Position numbers and translations under genes: made by a program. From contig JANQOR010000034.1 in assembly GCA_028285685.1 (NCBI GenBank), positions 219,612-283,611 on the forward strand: a DNA stretch of 64,000 nt, read 5' to 3'. The notes under the pieces were generated by a model. The model made no database searches and was not told where the DNA came from. It saw only the letters and a list, made by a program, of their open reading frames with translations. Below are positions 1-8,413 of the stretch, in pieces; positions within the stretch are counted from its first letter, which is position 1, and the number at the start of each line of letters is the position of its first letter. The DNA comes from Cyclobacteriaceae bacterium (lineage in GTDB: Bacteria; Bacteroidota; Bacteroidia; Cytophagales; Cyclobacteriaceae).

Positions 1-2422
1 CGAGACAGGCTAAAATCACCAGAACAGAAAAGTCTTTAGAAAGTAATCGCCAAAGATTAGGAACAGTAGCACCAAGTACTTTTCTTATGCCAATTTCTTT
101 TGTTCTTTGCTCCACAACAAAAGCCGACAAGCCGAATAAACCCAAACAGCTAATAAGAATTGCGAGGACGCTGAAAAAGGCTGCCAAGCTTCCTATTTTT
201 TCTTCTGCTCTAAATTTCTGAAGGTACGAATCATCCAGAAACTCATAGTTGAAAGGGTGTGAAGGAAGAACCTGTTTAAAAGCCTCCTCAATAGCAGGCA
301 ATGCCTCCACATAGTTAGCTTCGGACTTGATCTTAATGAATAAATACCTAAGAGATTGCTCCGAAGCAAAGATCATCAAAGGCACAGGTGGTTGAAAAGG
401 ATCTCCCTTTATCATGTCTTTCACTACCCCGACGATAGTGTAAATTTTGTGTCCACCATTAAACTCCCATCTGGATTGAACCTGCTTACCAATGGGTTCA
501 GAAATCCCCATTCGTTTAACTGCGGACTCACTGATTATAATAGAACTTGATTCATCGGCAAGCTCCCTGGAAAAATCCCGCCCAGCGATCAACTCCCATT
601 CCGTGGTTTGCCCGTACTCATGAGTCACAAAGATGGTGTTGAAGGTAAATCCAATTCGTTCCCCTGTTTCAACCGATTTGAACCCGTTGTTATTTCCAAG
701 GGTTGTTGTGAGCGGGTAGTTGGCCTCCGCGATTTCTTGTACGTAACCGGTCTTTTTTAATTCATCACGCAGCACATGATACTTATCATAGTATTCAGCT
801 GACCTTCCCCTCACAGTTATAATCCCCTCCTGGTTGTAGCCCACCGGTCTAGTTTTAGCAAATACGATCTGTTTGTAGACCGTTATCGTTCCAATGATCA
901 GTGCGATTGAAATAGTAAACTGAAAAACAACTAGGACCTGCCGGAAGCGCACACTGGCCAATCCCTGCTTAAACGTTCCTTTAAGCGCCATGACTGGTCC
1001 AAAAGAGGACAAGAAAAATGCCGGGTAACTGCCAGCCACCAGTGCCGAAAAAAGTGTGAAGAGTAATCCAATAGTCCAGAATGTGACACTGTTCCATGGC
1101 ACAACAAGTGCTTTGTCTGATATTTCATTGAACCATGGCAATATGAGGCTGATCATAAGAAGAGAAATCGTAAAAGCAGCAAACGCATAAAGTGTGGATT
1201 CTGCAAAAAACTGCCGAATCAGTTGCGATCGCAGCGAGCCTATTGCTTTTCTGATCCCCACTTCCTTTGCACGGTTCTGATACCTGGCAGTATTTAGGTT
1301 CATGAAGTTTATAAAGGCGAGAACCAGCACAAACACTCCTATGATTCCATAGAGAATCACGAACTGAAGTCGCTTGCTGGTCACCTGGATGCCATCGACG
1401 AACGTTGAGCGCAAGTGCCAATCTTTCATGGGCAATAGGAGTAGCTCGATCGGTCCGTCTTCAGGGTCTCTATGGGGAGTCAAGATGTCCTTGATTATGG
1501 AGGAGGCTTCTGCCAGGCCGATACCTTCTTTTAGCTGAGCATAAACTTTTACATTGTAATTGTCCCAGACATAGGGGTTTTCTTTATTATAAATCAGCTC
1601 CAATGAAGTCAAAAAGGCAGCATCTCCAAACGTAGAGTTTCTTGGCAAGTCTTCATACACTCCAGTAACAATGAGCTCAGTGGAGGTATTCAAAACCACG
1701 ATTTTTCCAATTGGATTTTCCCCATCGAAAAATTTTCCAGCAAGAGTAGCAGACAACATAACGGAATTTGGATCAAGAAGGCCTTCCTGACTTCCGGATT
1801 TCATTTTAAGTGTAAGCATTGAAGGTGCATCGGGCTGGAAGAAGTAACCAGGCTCCTCGAATGACTGTTTACCCATCGTCAACAGCTGAGGTCGCATTCG
1901 AAAAAAAGTCATCGCGACTTTCTCAAACACAGTGGGATAGTTCTCCTGCATAAAAACGCCTACCTGACCAACAAGGGAGCTATTAACATAAATCTCATTA
2001 TCATCGCTATCCCTTCTTAAAACCTGTACAATATTGTCGTAGTTATCATGATTTTTATTGTACGAAAACTCATCGTATATCCAGAGGCCTATCAAGATGG
2101 CTACAGTCATTCCCATTGCAAGGCCACCAATATTAATGGCAGAGAAGACTTTGTTTTTCAGCAAAATCCGATAGCTGATTAAGAAGTTATGCTTGATCAT
2201 AGTGTTATATTTTGAGTTTGACCTAAATAATTTGAATGCAAATGGTCGCAAGTAGTTAAGTACCTGGTACCAATAGTTGAGTCGAGCTCTAAAAATCGAC
2301 TTTTTATGCAGCGTCGAACTGAATTTTTCATCCAGATCACCCAATACTTCCTCAGCTAGTTCGTCCTTTAAAAACAGCAAAAGAAATTTTTCAGCGAGCT
2401 GCGGGGGCCTGTGATTTTTCAT
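1..2422 (-). CDS. FtsX/MacB-type ABC transporter permease with prefix domain (partial, cut by window start)
   Basis: The reading frame is open from ATG at 2422 to the left window edge, giving 807 codons and no stop. The N-terminus (about residues 1-65, beginning MKNHRPPQLAEKF) resembles the permease prefix domain found on PadR-linked permeases. A first membrane segment, a long MacB-like periplasmic domain, an FtsX block with the motif EVGIRKAIGS, a second periplasmic domain and the start of the last block (EIGIRKVLGA) follow. No ATPase is present, so an ABC subunit encoded elsewhere must energise it. The ATG overlaps the stop of the upstream padR gene (ATGA), which implies translational coupling. 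The substrate is unknown; the family includes exporters and mechanotransmission permeases. Confidence 0.9.
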   Translation of the reverse strand, partial: MKNHRPPQLAEKFLLLFLKDELAEEVLGDLDEKFSSTLHKKSIFRARLNYWYQVLNYLRPFAFKLFRSNSKYNTMIKHNFLISYRILLKNKVFSAINIGGLAMGMTVAILIGLWIYDEFSYNKNHDNYDNIVQVLRRDSDDNEIYVNSSLVGQVGVFMQENYPTVFEKVAMTFFRMRPQLLTMGKQSFEEPGYFFQPDAPSMLTLKMKSGSQEGLLDPNSVMLSATLAGKFFDGENPIGKIVVLNTSTELIVTGVYEDLPRNSTFGDAAFLTSLELIYNKENPYVWDNYNVKVYAQLKEGIGLAEASSIIKDILTPHRDPEDGPIELLLLPMKDWHLRSTFVDGIQVTSKRLQFVILYGIIGVFVLVLAFINFMNLNTARYQNRAKEVGIRKAIGSLRSQLIRQFFAESTLYAFAAFTISLLMISLILPWFNEISDKALVVPWNSVTFWTIGLLFTLFSALVAGSYPAFFLSSFGPVMALKGTFKQGLASVRFRQVLVVFQFTISIALIIGTITVYKQIVFAKTRPVGYNQEGIITVRGRSAEYYDKYHVLRDELKKTGYVQEIAEANYPLTTTLGNNNGFKSVETGERIGFTFNTIFVTHEYGQTTEWELIAGRDFSRELADESSSIIISESAVKRMGISEPIGKQVQSRWEFNGGHKIYTIVGVVKDMIKGDPFQPPVPLMIFASEQSLRYLFIKIKSEANYVEALPAIEEAFKQVLPSHPFNYEFLDDSYLQKFRAEEKIGSLAAFFSVLAILISCLGLFGLSAFVVEQRTKEIGIRKVLGATVPNLWRLLSKDFSVLVILACL

Positions 2423-2763
2423 ACGTTGAAATTGAGTTTCCCCTCAGCAAAGGCGGGAAATTGATCCCAAAGTGAGAGCTTCAATTCACGAGATATTTCG
2501 AGCGCTCTCTGTCCTGCTCCGGTTATGGTATAGATTCGTTTTCTTCTACCACCACGTTCTGCCGTTGCTTCACTCATTTCGGATTTCAGAAATCCTTTGT
2601 CTGCCATTCGGTTGAGTGCAGAATGAACGGCACCTATAGATACGGGTCGGTTAGTTTGAGCTTCAAACTCATCTGCTATTTTGAATGCGTATGCTTCTCT
2701 ATCCAGTATCCCAACGATCAGCAGAATAGTTTCTTCAAAGTCTCCGAGCTTGCTTTCTTTCAT
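2419..2763 (-). CDS. PadR family transcriptional regulator
   Basis: This is a 114-residue winged-helix protein of the short PadR type. It starts MKESKLGDFEETILL, has the typical GAVHSALNRMADKGFLKS recognition region near residues 43-60, and a wing rich in Arg/Lys (AERGGRRKRIYTIT, about 68-81). PadR proteins usually repress their own operon and respond to ligands or envelope stress. Here the stop codon overlaps the start of the permease gene, so regulator and permease form one operon. A promoter-like -7 box and an inverted repeat lie just upstream (2778-2816). The effector cannot be read from the sequence. Confidence 0.92.
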   Translation of the reverse strand: MKESKLGDFEETILLIVGILDREAYAFKIADEFEAQTNRPVSIGAVHSALNRMADKGFLKSEMSEATAERGGRRKRIYTITGAGQRALEISRELKLSLWDQFPAFAEGKLNFNV

Positions 2764-2777
2764 CTTGTTACTAAATT

Positions 2778-2816
2778 GTAGAACAAATATACGGGGCCAG
2801 TAATAATATGTTCTAC
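2778..2816 (-). promoter_or_regulatory. Promoter and candidate PadR operator
   Basis: On the minus strand a perfect Bacteroidota -7 box, TATATTTG (2784-2791), lies about 20 nt before the padR ATG. Two inverted 8-bp arms, GTAGAACA and TGTTCTAC, bracket the core promoter from the -33 to the -7 region. An inverted repeat placed this way fits an autoregulatory PadR site, but binding is inferred. No TTTG-like -33 box is visible. Confidence 0.5.
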
Positions 2817-2869
2817 CTTTTAGTAAGAAATCACTTGTTGCGGAAAAAATTGTTTTCGAGAGCTGCCTA

Positions 2870-5800
2870 CTATTTGACGATCTTTTTTACTAATTCTGCA
2901 AATGGGGTTTTTATTTTCACAAAGTAAATCCCTGGATCAATATCTTCAAGATTTAACTTAAGACGATAGCCGGAACTACTACTATCTGTTATCTTCTTGA
3001 CAACTTGACCTGTCGTACTAATCACAGTAACTGCGATTTCTACCTCATCGGACCCTAGATAATCCAAAACAAGATTCTTTGCGACCGGATTCGGATAAAT
3101 ATTCCATTTGTCTTCATAGAAGAATTCAACATCTTCTGTAATTTCCACTGGTTGACTGTTGACATATGCGTTGGACCCCTTGAAATCTGCCGCTGAAGGT
3201 GTGTGATTGTTGTCGGCAGACACTAGTAAAGTTAAGATATGTCCTGATAACATTTCACCCGAGAGGGCGTAGGAAGAGTAAAGAAACATATTCCCATGGA
3301 TATTGTAATTTGCGTTGAAGGAAACTGAATTTGTTTCAACATGGTCGATGTTGATCTTATCGGCATCAAATTTCATGTTGAAGTCAAGTGCTTCTACCTC
3401 TGTACCTTTAATAATGACCGGAATCTCATATGTATTACCGCTCCTCTCCATTTGGTCAAAGTCCAATGTAAGTAGTTGACTTTGCTCAAATCTGGCGTTT
3501 GCTGCATCACTACTTTTCCAATTCCCATTGACATCGCCCATGAGGATTGCGATGTAATCTTCCGCAGTGGTTGCGCTGCATTGACCAATTGTGGAAATAG
3601 GTGTTGGTAGGCAATCCGGCACAGAGGGTACATTGTTCTTCGAATAGCCAACTCCATCACTTAAAGGATAAACGGAACTAATGGTATAGGATGGATCTGT
3701 ATTTACGACTGTTTCAGCCACAAATAGCCAATCTTCAATGGAATTGACACCATCGTTGGTGAAACCACAAATGTTCATAACACTTCTAGCTGAGATAAAA
3801 GTCACGTCAGCTGCGTTCACTCTCCCATCCTGGTTTACGTCCGCGGCAATAATTTGATAAACATTGGGGGTAAATGAAGGATCCAAGGTCGCAATCTTCA
3901 TCGCTCTGTTCTGATCACTTCCATTGATCCAACTCATCATATTCGTGCAATTTGTCGTATCACCATAACTTCCCGGGATATCCCTTGAAATAGTAAAGTA
4001 GTCTCCTTCACTTACCTCATACCTAAATTGACCGTTCAGATCTGGATAAAAGGTGGTAGTTGAAACATCATTGCACATACTGTCTGAACCTTGGATTAGT
4101 GTGGCGATGTAAGCGGTCGGATTCAAAGTATCATACAGGAGTTTTTTACCATTTACGCCCCAGAATTTTAGTGTCCCTACAAAGTTCGGATCATTTGTCA
4201 CTAGAATATTCTGTACATCATCATTGCAATGAAGACTATCCCCGTTAAACAGTGTAGATTCTGTGACCCCACATAGTTGAACGGCCATAGTTGTCCCTGG
4301 TGCTACTTCACCATTATACTGGAACTCCAATTCGATTACGGTGCCACTTCCATTAAAGTAGGAGGGAAATGGAGCTGTCCCATTGAAGAATATTAAGCCA
4401 TTAATCTCGCCAGGAAAATTTGTGTTTAAAAAAGAGTTTGTAATAGACGAATTCCCACCGTTAGCTACGCTACCTACAATGGCATTTCCTGTAGGAGTCA
4501 TCAGGCTTGTATCATAGGCTACACAAAAATCCATACCAATTACTCCATCAGTCACACTGTTAATAGCCTGAATAGGAACCATGAAGGTATTACTTGAGCA
4601 TGTCACTTCCTGATCAGGAATTTTATAATTGCCCATCGCTGAGCAGGAAGAAAGATTGATTCCAAGCTTTACTTCATTGCTGACCAATGCCATACCGCTA
4701 ACTATTGCATTTTGTACCCGAAGTTGGTACACCCCTGTATCGGCCTCAAGAAAGGGGTCGATAACGAGAGTAGTATCCGTTGCTCCTGAAATTGAAATTC
4801 CATCCTTATACCATTGATAACTATTAGCTGTTCCTCCGACGGAAAATGAAACTGAGAAAGATGCCCCAATTTGTAGAGCAGTGTCTATTTCAACTCCAAA
4901 TGGTTGCTGTGGATTGTAAAAGAAAGAAGTCAGTCCAAGGTTAGTTTCAAGACTTTCAAAGGTCAACAGGTTGTCCCGAATGTCCACCACATTGATCGAC
5001 AAGGCCGATAGATCGGGTAGGTAGGTAAAATTGTTATGATGTGCTATAAATGAAGAAAGAGAGGTAAGATTTGAAAGTTCCTCAGGAATTGGGCCGGAAA
5101 ACCCGTTATCATAGACCCAGAAGCTCCGTAAGTTCGTAAGGTTTGAAATTTCGGGTGGAATTTCACCTGAAAAGTCAGCGCCTCTTAAAATAATTACCTC
5201 TAATTGAGTATTGTTGACCAGGACATCAAACGGATTACCGGCGAAAGCATTGTTATCAGCGGTAATAGTTCTTAGTTGACTCAAATTGCCTAGTTCAGTG
5301 GGAAGTTCTCCTGAAAAATTATTGTTGGATAGTAAGAGGAAAAATAGATTTTGGAGTGATCCTATTTCAGTCGGAAGTGATCCTGAGAAGGAATTGCCAC
5401 CGAGAGTCAGTGTCCGTAACTGAGAAAGTTGCGAAATGGTTGCAGGTAGAGAGCCCGTAAAGTTATTGGCTGAAAGATTAAGTTCTTGAAGGCTTGTCAG
5501 TGAGGTAATCACGTCTGGAAAAGAGCCAGTGAAATTGTTGCCACTTAAAAGTAGTTGGGTGAGGTTTACCAGATTGGAAAGTTCCCCAGGTAGAGGATTT
5601 ACTAAATTCATGTCTGTCAAGCCCAAGTCCTGGAGATTAGTCAGATTTCCAATTTCAGGGGGAATGTTGCCACCCATGTCGTTCCCTGATAAGTGTAATA
5701 CTGTGAGGTTTGCAAGGTTCCCAAGCTCAGGCGGAATGTTACCGGAAAGCTGATTTCTAGCTAGATACAGCTCTTCCAACATTGTCAGGTTACCTATTGC

Positions 5801-6385
5801 TGCCGGAATATTTCCTGTCAGACTGCCTCCATTAAGACTTAAGATCCTTAGATTAGCTAGCTGATCTATTGTAGTAGGAATTGACCCCATCAAGTTGTTC
5901 TCCCCAAGATACAATTCTTGCAAGGAGCCTAAACTCAAAATTGCGCTGGAGATTGAATCTGTTATTTGATTAAATAGAACATCAAGAATTTCAAGCGTTT
6001 GTAAGTTGGCTATCGAAGTGGGGATCGTCCCCTGTATCTGATTATTGCTTCTCAGGTTCAGTACTCTTAACCCTCCGAAATCACCGATCTCAGATGGAAG
6101 AGTTCCAACCAGGCCATTAAATGGCAAATCGATATGAGTTACTGTATCGTTCGCAACTGTGATCCCAAACCATGTGCTGACTGGTCCAGTCAACCAATTC
6201 GAGTTGTTGTTCCAGTTTACACCGTCCGTTGCATTATAGAGTGCAACCAACGCAAGAGAATCCATCTCTAAACTATTGGTTGGTGCGTTTGCTTCTGACC
6301 TAAGGTCCAAAGAGTTTCCCACAATGCTTGACCCCAACCCAAAAAGGGACAGAGCCAACATCATATGAAGTTGTGAAATTTTCAT
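2870..6385 (-). CDS. Secreted LRR / Ig-like / cohesin-like / dockerin-like protein with T9SS sorting domain
   Basis: This 1171-residue protein has an N-terminal signal peptide (MKISQLHMMLALSLFGLGSS). Plant-type leucine-rich repeats of the form GxIPxxIGNLxxLxxLxLxxN fill about residues 45-480. An Ig-like domain follows (about 495-575, motif YQWYKDG ... DTGVYQLRV). Two cohesin-like beta domains (about 595-710 and 975-1085) bracket a dockerin-like region with Asp-rich loops (DVNQDGRVNAADV at about 845; GDVNGNWKSSD). The last 78 residues (WNIYPNPV ... GIYFVKIKT) are a type A T9SS C-terminal domain, so the protein should cross the outer membrane and be anchored or released. The role is probably adhesion or binding; no catalytic motif was seen. 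The gene stands alone. Confidence 0.88.
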   Translation of the reverse strand: MKISQLHMMLALSLFGLGSSIVGNSLDLRSEANAPTNSLEMDSLALVALYNATDGVNWNNNSNWLTGPVSTWFGITVANDTVTHIDLPFNGLVGTLPSEIGDFGGLRVLNLRSNNQIQGTIPTSIANLQTLEILDVLFNQITDSISSAILSLGSLQELYLGENNLMGSIPTTIDQLANLRILSLNGGSLTGNIPAAIGNLTMLEELYLARNQLSGNIPPELGNLANLTVLHLSGNDMGGNIPPEIGNLTNLQDLGLTDMNLVNPLPGELSNLVNLTQLLLSGNNFTGSFPDVITSLTSLQELNLSANNFTGSLPATISQLSQLRTLTLGGNSFSGSLPTEIGSLQNLFFLLLSNNNFSGELPTELGNLSQLRTITADNNAFAGNPFDVLVNNTQLEVIILRGADFSGEIPPEISNLTNLRSFWVYDNGFSGPIPEELSNLTSLSSFIAHHNNFTYLPDLSALSINVVDIRDNLLTFESLETNLGLTSFFYNPQQPFGVEIDTALQIGASFSVSFSVGGTANSYQWYKDGISISGATDTTLVIDPFLEADTGVYQLRVQNAIVSGMALVSNEVKLGINLSSCSAMGNYKIPDQEVTCSSNTFMVPIQAINSVTDGVIGMDFCVAYDTSLMTPTGNAIVGSVANGGNSSITNSFLNTNFPGEINGLIFFNGTAPFPSYFNGSGTVIELEFQYNGEVAPGTTMAVQLCGVTESTLFNGDSLHCNDDVQNILVTNDPNFVGTLKFWGVNGKKLLYDTLNPTAYIATLIQGSDSMCNDVSTTTFYPDLNGQFRYEVSEGDYFTISRDIPGSYGDTTNCTNMMSWINGSDQNRAMKIATLDPSFTPNVYQIIAADVNQDGRVNAADVTFISARSVMNICGFTNDGVNSIEDWLFVAETVVNTDPSYTISSVYPLSDGVGYSKNNVPSVPDCLPTPISTIGQCSATTAEDYIAILMGDVNGNWKSSDAANARFEQSQLLTLDFDQMERSGNTYEIPVIIKGTEVEALDFNMKFDADKINIDHVETNSVSFNANYNIHGNMFLYSSYALSGEMLSGHILTLLVSADNNHTPSAADFKGSNAYVNSQPVEITEDVEFFYEDKWNIYPNPVAKNLVLDYLGSDEVEIAVTVISTTGQVVKKITDSSSSGYRLKLNLEDIDPGIYFVKIKTPFAELVKKIVK

Positions 6386-6613
6386 ATCCAGTCAATTTTT
6401 TTAGTTTGTTAGAGGGAAAGGATCGAACAGTGGTGAAACTTTAGAAAGCGTCGGATAGCTATCGTCGATCTTTTTCCAATCTAAATTGCAGGATAAAATT
6501 GGCGTATTGCTCAACTTAGATCAATACCCAATGTTGGGCATTTATAAGTTCTGACCAATTAATCTCTGAGAAAAGGTCCTCCAAGAAACTTTTTGTACAT
6601 GGCGCGCACGAGT

Positions 6614-7870
6614 TTATCTACGACTACCTCTTATAAACACATCAATATTGTCCGGCCTGGCATTGACGTAGTCCAGTTGGATTTTTCCTTCTTCAGTAAG
6701 TTTGATCTTTGCAGGAATCGAATTGACGGTCAGATACCATCCTTCGGGCAAAATCACGGTGTTTCGGTTTCTCCCAAACGATCGATCCCAGATAAGCTCA
6801 TTGTTAAACAATAGGTACCTGTTCGGATCAGTGTACGTTTCCTCAATTCGCAAACGCGTGGTTCCACCCTCTTTGACAGGATCAAACCATATTACAACAA
6901 TCTCGGTATCCTCCCCGAAGTTTTCAAGTTCGATTCCTTTTTTCTGTATTTGACTGCCTCTTAATGTTTCCACTTTCAGTTTTTCTCCTGTATCAAGGAT
7001 CATAGCAGAAGGGTTACTTGCCTTGCTTCCTTTCCTGACAATGTTGATATACTTGTCAACTCCCGCACGCTTTTCCGTATAATCATGATAAAGCCTAAAT
7101 GAGTTGGTTTCAGGCTGCTGAAGAAAATATACAATCTCGCGATCCTGAAATGCCCTCTGATTCAACACGTAATCCAATCTTGCTTTGGACTTATCTCTTC
7201 CCTGGGGAGTTGGCTTGTAATCAGGCCAGGGAGATGGGTCTAATGCTTTTCTGGGAGTGCGACTTAGTATCCTTCGAGCCTTGATTTTATATGGCACGGC
7301 CCCAACTCCATCGTTTAGAAAACTAGCGACAATTCTTCCATCCAATTCGATATTGACTTGAGAGGGATAGTTGGCTTCAATCAACTCGAATCCACGTGGA
7401 AGAACGACGGCATTTCTCCGAATACCAAGTGAGCGATCAAAAACAATCAAATCTTCTTCAGTATAGTAACTAGCTGGATCCCTGTAGGTCTTGTCAATTC
7501 TCAATCGTGCTTCACCTCCTGGTGGGACAGGGCGTGCCAACTCAATCTGCAAGTACTCCGTGTCTTCACCAGCATTCACATGGCCATTGGCCCTGGCTAC
7601 TTCACCCTCAACAATTTCCCATTTCAAGATATTTCCTGAAAATAAATCAATAACCTCATCAACCTTATGCTCACTCCCCTTTCTTAACGTGTTCCAATAA
7701 TAGTTGGCCCCGGGAGTAGTTGCGCTCACATCGTAGATGATCCTAAAACTTTGGGAGGAGGGATCTAGTAGTTCATACCTGGTATAAGAGTCCGTTTGAG
7801 TTTGTTGGGCGTAAGAAATCCAGAAACCTCCAGCAACCACTACCCTAAATAGAAATTTTGTTATGATCAT
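6614..7870 (-). CDS. Secreted protein of unknown function with two tandem copies of one domain
   Basis: This 418-residue protein has a short signal peptide ending near FWISYAQQ. I do not recognise the family. Two similar halves are visible, about residues 25-200 and 235-415. Each contains, in the same order, a FR(I/L)YxD element, (L/V)RKGS, GEDTE, an Arg-rich TRLRIEETYTDP-like strand, and a (I/W)DRS(F/L)G(I/R)xRN ... VLP(R/E)G segment. This points to an internal duplication of a beta-rich exported domain. No enzyme motif was found. The ATG at 7870 gives a sensible signal peptide. The gene sits between the LRR protein and the DUF559 cassette without obvious operon partners. Confidence 0.75.
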   Translation of the reverse strand: MIITKFLFRVVVAGGFWISYAQQTQTDSYTRYELLDPSSQSFRIIYDVSATTPGANYYWNTLRKGSEHKVDEVIDLFSGNILKWEIVEGEVARANGHVNAGEDTEYLQIELARPVPPGGEARLRIDKTYRDPASYYTEEDLIVFDRSLGIRRNAVVLPRGFELIEANYPSQVNIELDGRIVASFLNDGVGAVPYKIKARRILSRTPRKALDPSPWPDYKPTPQGRDKSKARLDYVLNQRAFQDREIVYFLQQPETNSFRLYHDYTEKRAGVDKYINIVRKGSKASNPSAMILDTGEKLKVETLRGSQIQKKGIELENFGEDTEIVVIWFDPVKEGGTTRLRIEETYTDPNRYLLFNNELIWDRSFGRNRNTVILPEGWYLTVNSIPAKIKLTEEGKIQLDYVNARPDNIDVFIRGSRR

Positions 7871-7889
7871 ATTTACGAATTAATAGTTC

Positions 7890-7922
7890 ATTCCCCCTTA
7901 TCAAAGGGGGTTAGGGGGATTT
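7890..7922 (+). repeat. Left inverted repeat flanking the DUF559 gene
   Basis: This 33-bp element contains its own hairpin (CCCCCTT/AAAGGGGG) followed by TTAGGGGGATTT. It is repeated in inverted orientation at 8308-8341. The 3' end of the DUF559 gene lies inside it: the stop at 7901 and the tail residues NPPNPL are encoded by the repeat. Confidence 0.85.
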
Positions 7923-8290
7923 GATCTTCTCCAATCCTGTATGAAATTGTAAATCTCCGAAAGCACAAAGGCTTTGTTATGTTTCACATCAAGATCATCA
8001 AATCGCAAGAAAGATAATCCTAAGCCTTCAAGAACTTTTTGTCTTCTGCCATCTCTTATTGGAGCATCATCATGATAATGACTCTCTCCGTCAACCTCAA
8101 TAACCAGATTTAATTTTTTACAATAAAAATCGACAATGTATCTTCCAATTGGTTTTTGCCTATTGAATTTAAAGCCTTCTATCTGACCAGCTCTTAGTTC
8201 TTGCCATAGTAAAACCTCAGATAAGGTACTATCATTCCTGAGCTGACGTGAAAATTTCTTGAGATTTCGATTGTATGGAATGAAGTACAT
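7901..8290 (-). CDS. DUF559 domain protein (Vsr/PD-(D/E)XK-like endonuclease fold)
   Basis: This 129-residue protein carries the DUF559 signature: an N-terminal LRNDSTLSEVLLWQELRAGQ, then FNRQKPIGRYIVDFYC, the acidic core VIEVDGESHY (about residues 65-74), and a C-terminal LGLSFLRFDD. The fold is related to Vsr mismatch endonucleases, but the physiological role of the family is not established. The gene lies exactly between two copies of a G/C-run inverted repeat, and its last codons fall within one copy. This suggests that gene and repeats move as a cassette. No transposase is encoded. Confidence 0.88.
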   Translation of the reverse strand: MYFIPYNRNLKKFSRQLRNDSTLSEVLLWQELRAGQIEGFKFNRQKPIGRYIVDFYCKKLNLVIEVDGESHYHDDAPIRDGRRQKVLEGLGLSFLRFDDLDVKHNKAFVLSEIYNFIQDWRRSNPPNPL

Positions 8291-8307
8291 GGATCCTAAA
8301 TTAATTG

Positions 8308-8341
8308 AAATCCCCCTAGCCCCCTTTTAGAAAGGGGGAAT
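8308..8341 (-). repeat. Right inverted repeat flanking the DUF559 gene
   Basis: This 34-bp element is the inverted counterpart of 7890-7922, differing by one length change and a few substitutions. It contains the hairpin CCCCCTTTT/AAAGGGGG. It lies 18 bp upstream of the DUF559 start codon and about 45 bp upstream of the glnS promoter. Confidence 0.85.
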
Positions 8342-8386
8342 ATTCAAATACAAAGAGATTCTTCCAGTTAAAGTGATCCAACGAAC

Positions 8387-8394
8387 TACTTTTG
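8387..8394 (+). promoter_or_regulatory. glnS promoter -7 box
   Basis: TACTTTTG matches the Bacteroidota -7 consensus TAnnTTTG and sits 19 nt before the glnS ATG, predicting a short leader. No clear -33 TTTG is seen, so this is a motif match only. Confidence 0.45.
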
Positions 8395-8413
8395 CATCTC
8401 ACTATTTCATCAC

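Noticed and set aside
931-1421. Two minus-strand open frames that could be read as small genes within the left-edge region
   Set aside because: They are out of frame with the continuous permease coding sequence on the same strand (2422 to the edge), which shows clear FtsX motifs throughout; no frameshift was found.
5000-6150. Regularly spaced repeats resembling a repeat array
   Set aside because: They are the coding repeats of the leucine-rich repeat domain (about 24 codons each) in an open frame, not CRISPR or satellite DNA.
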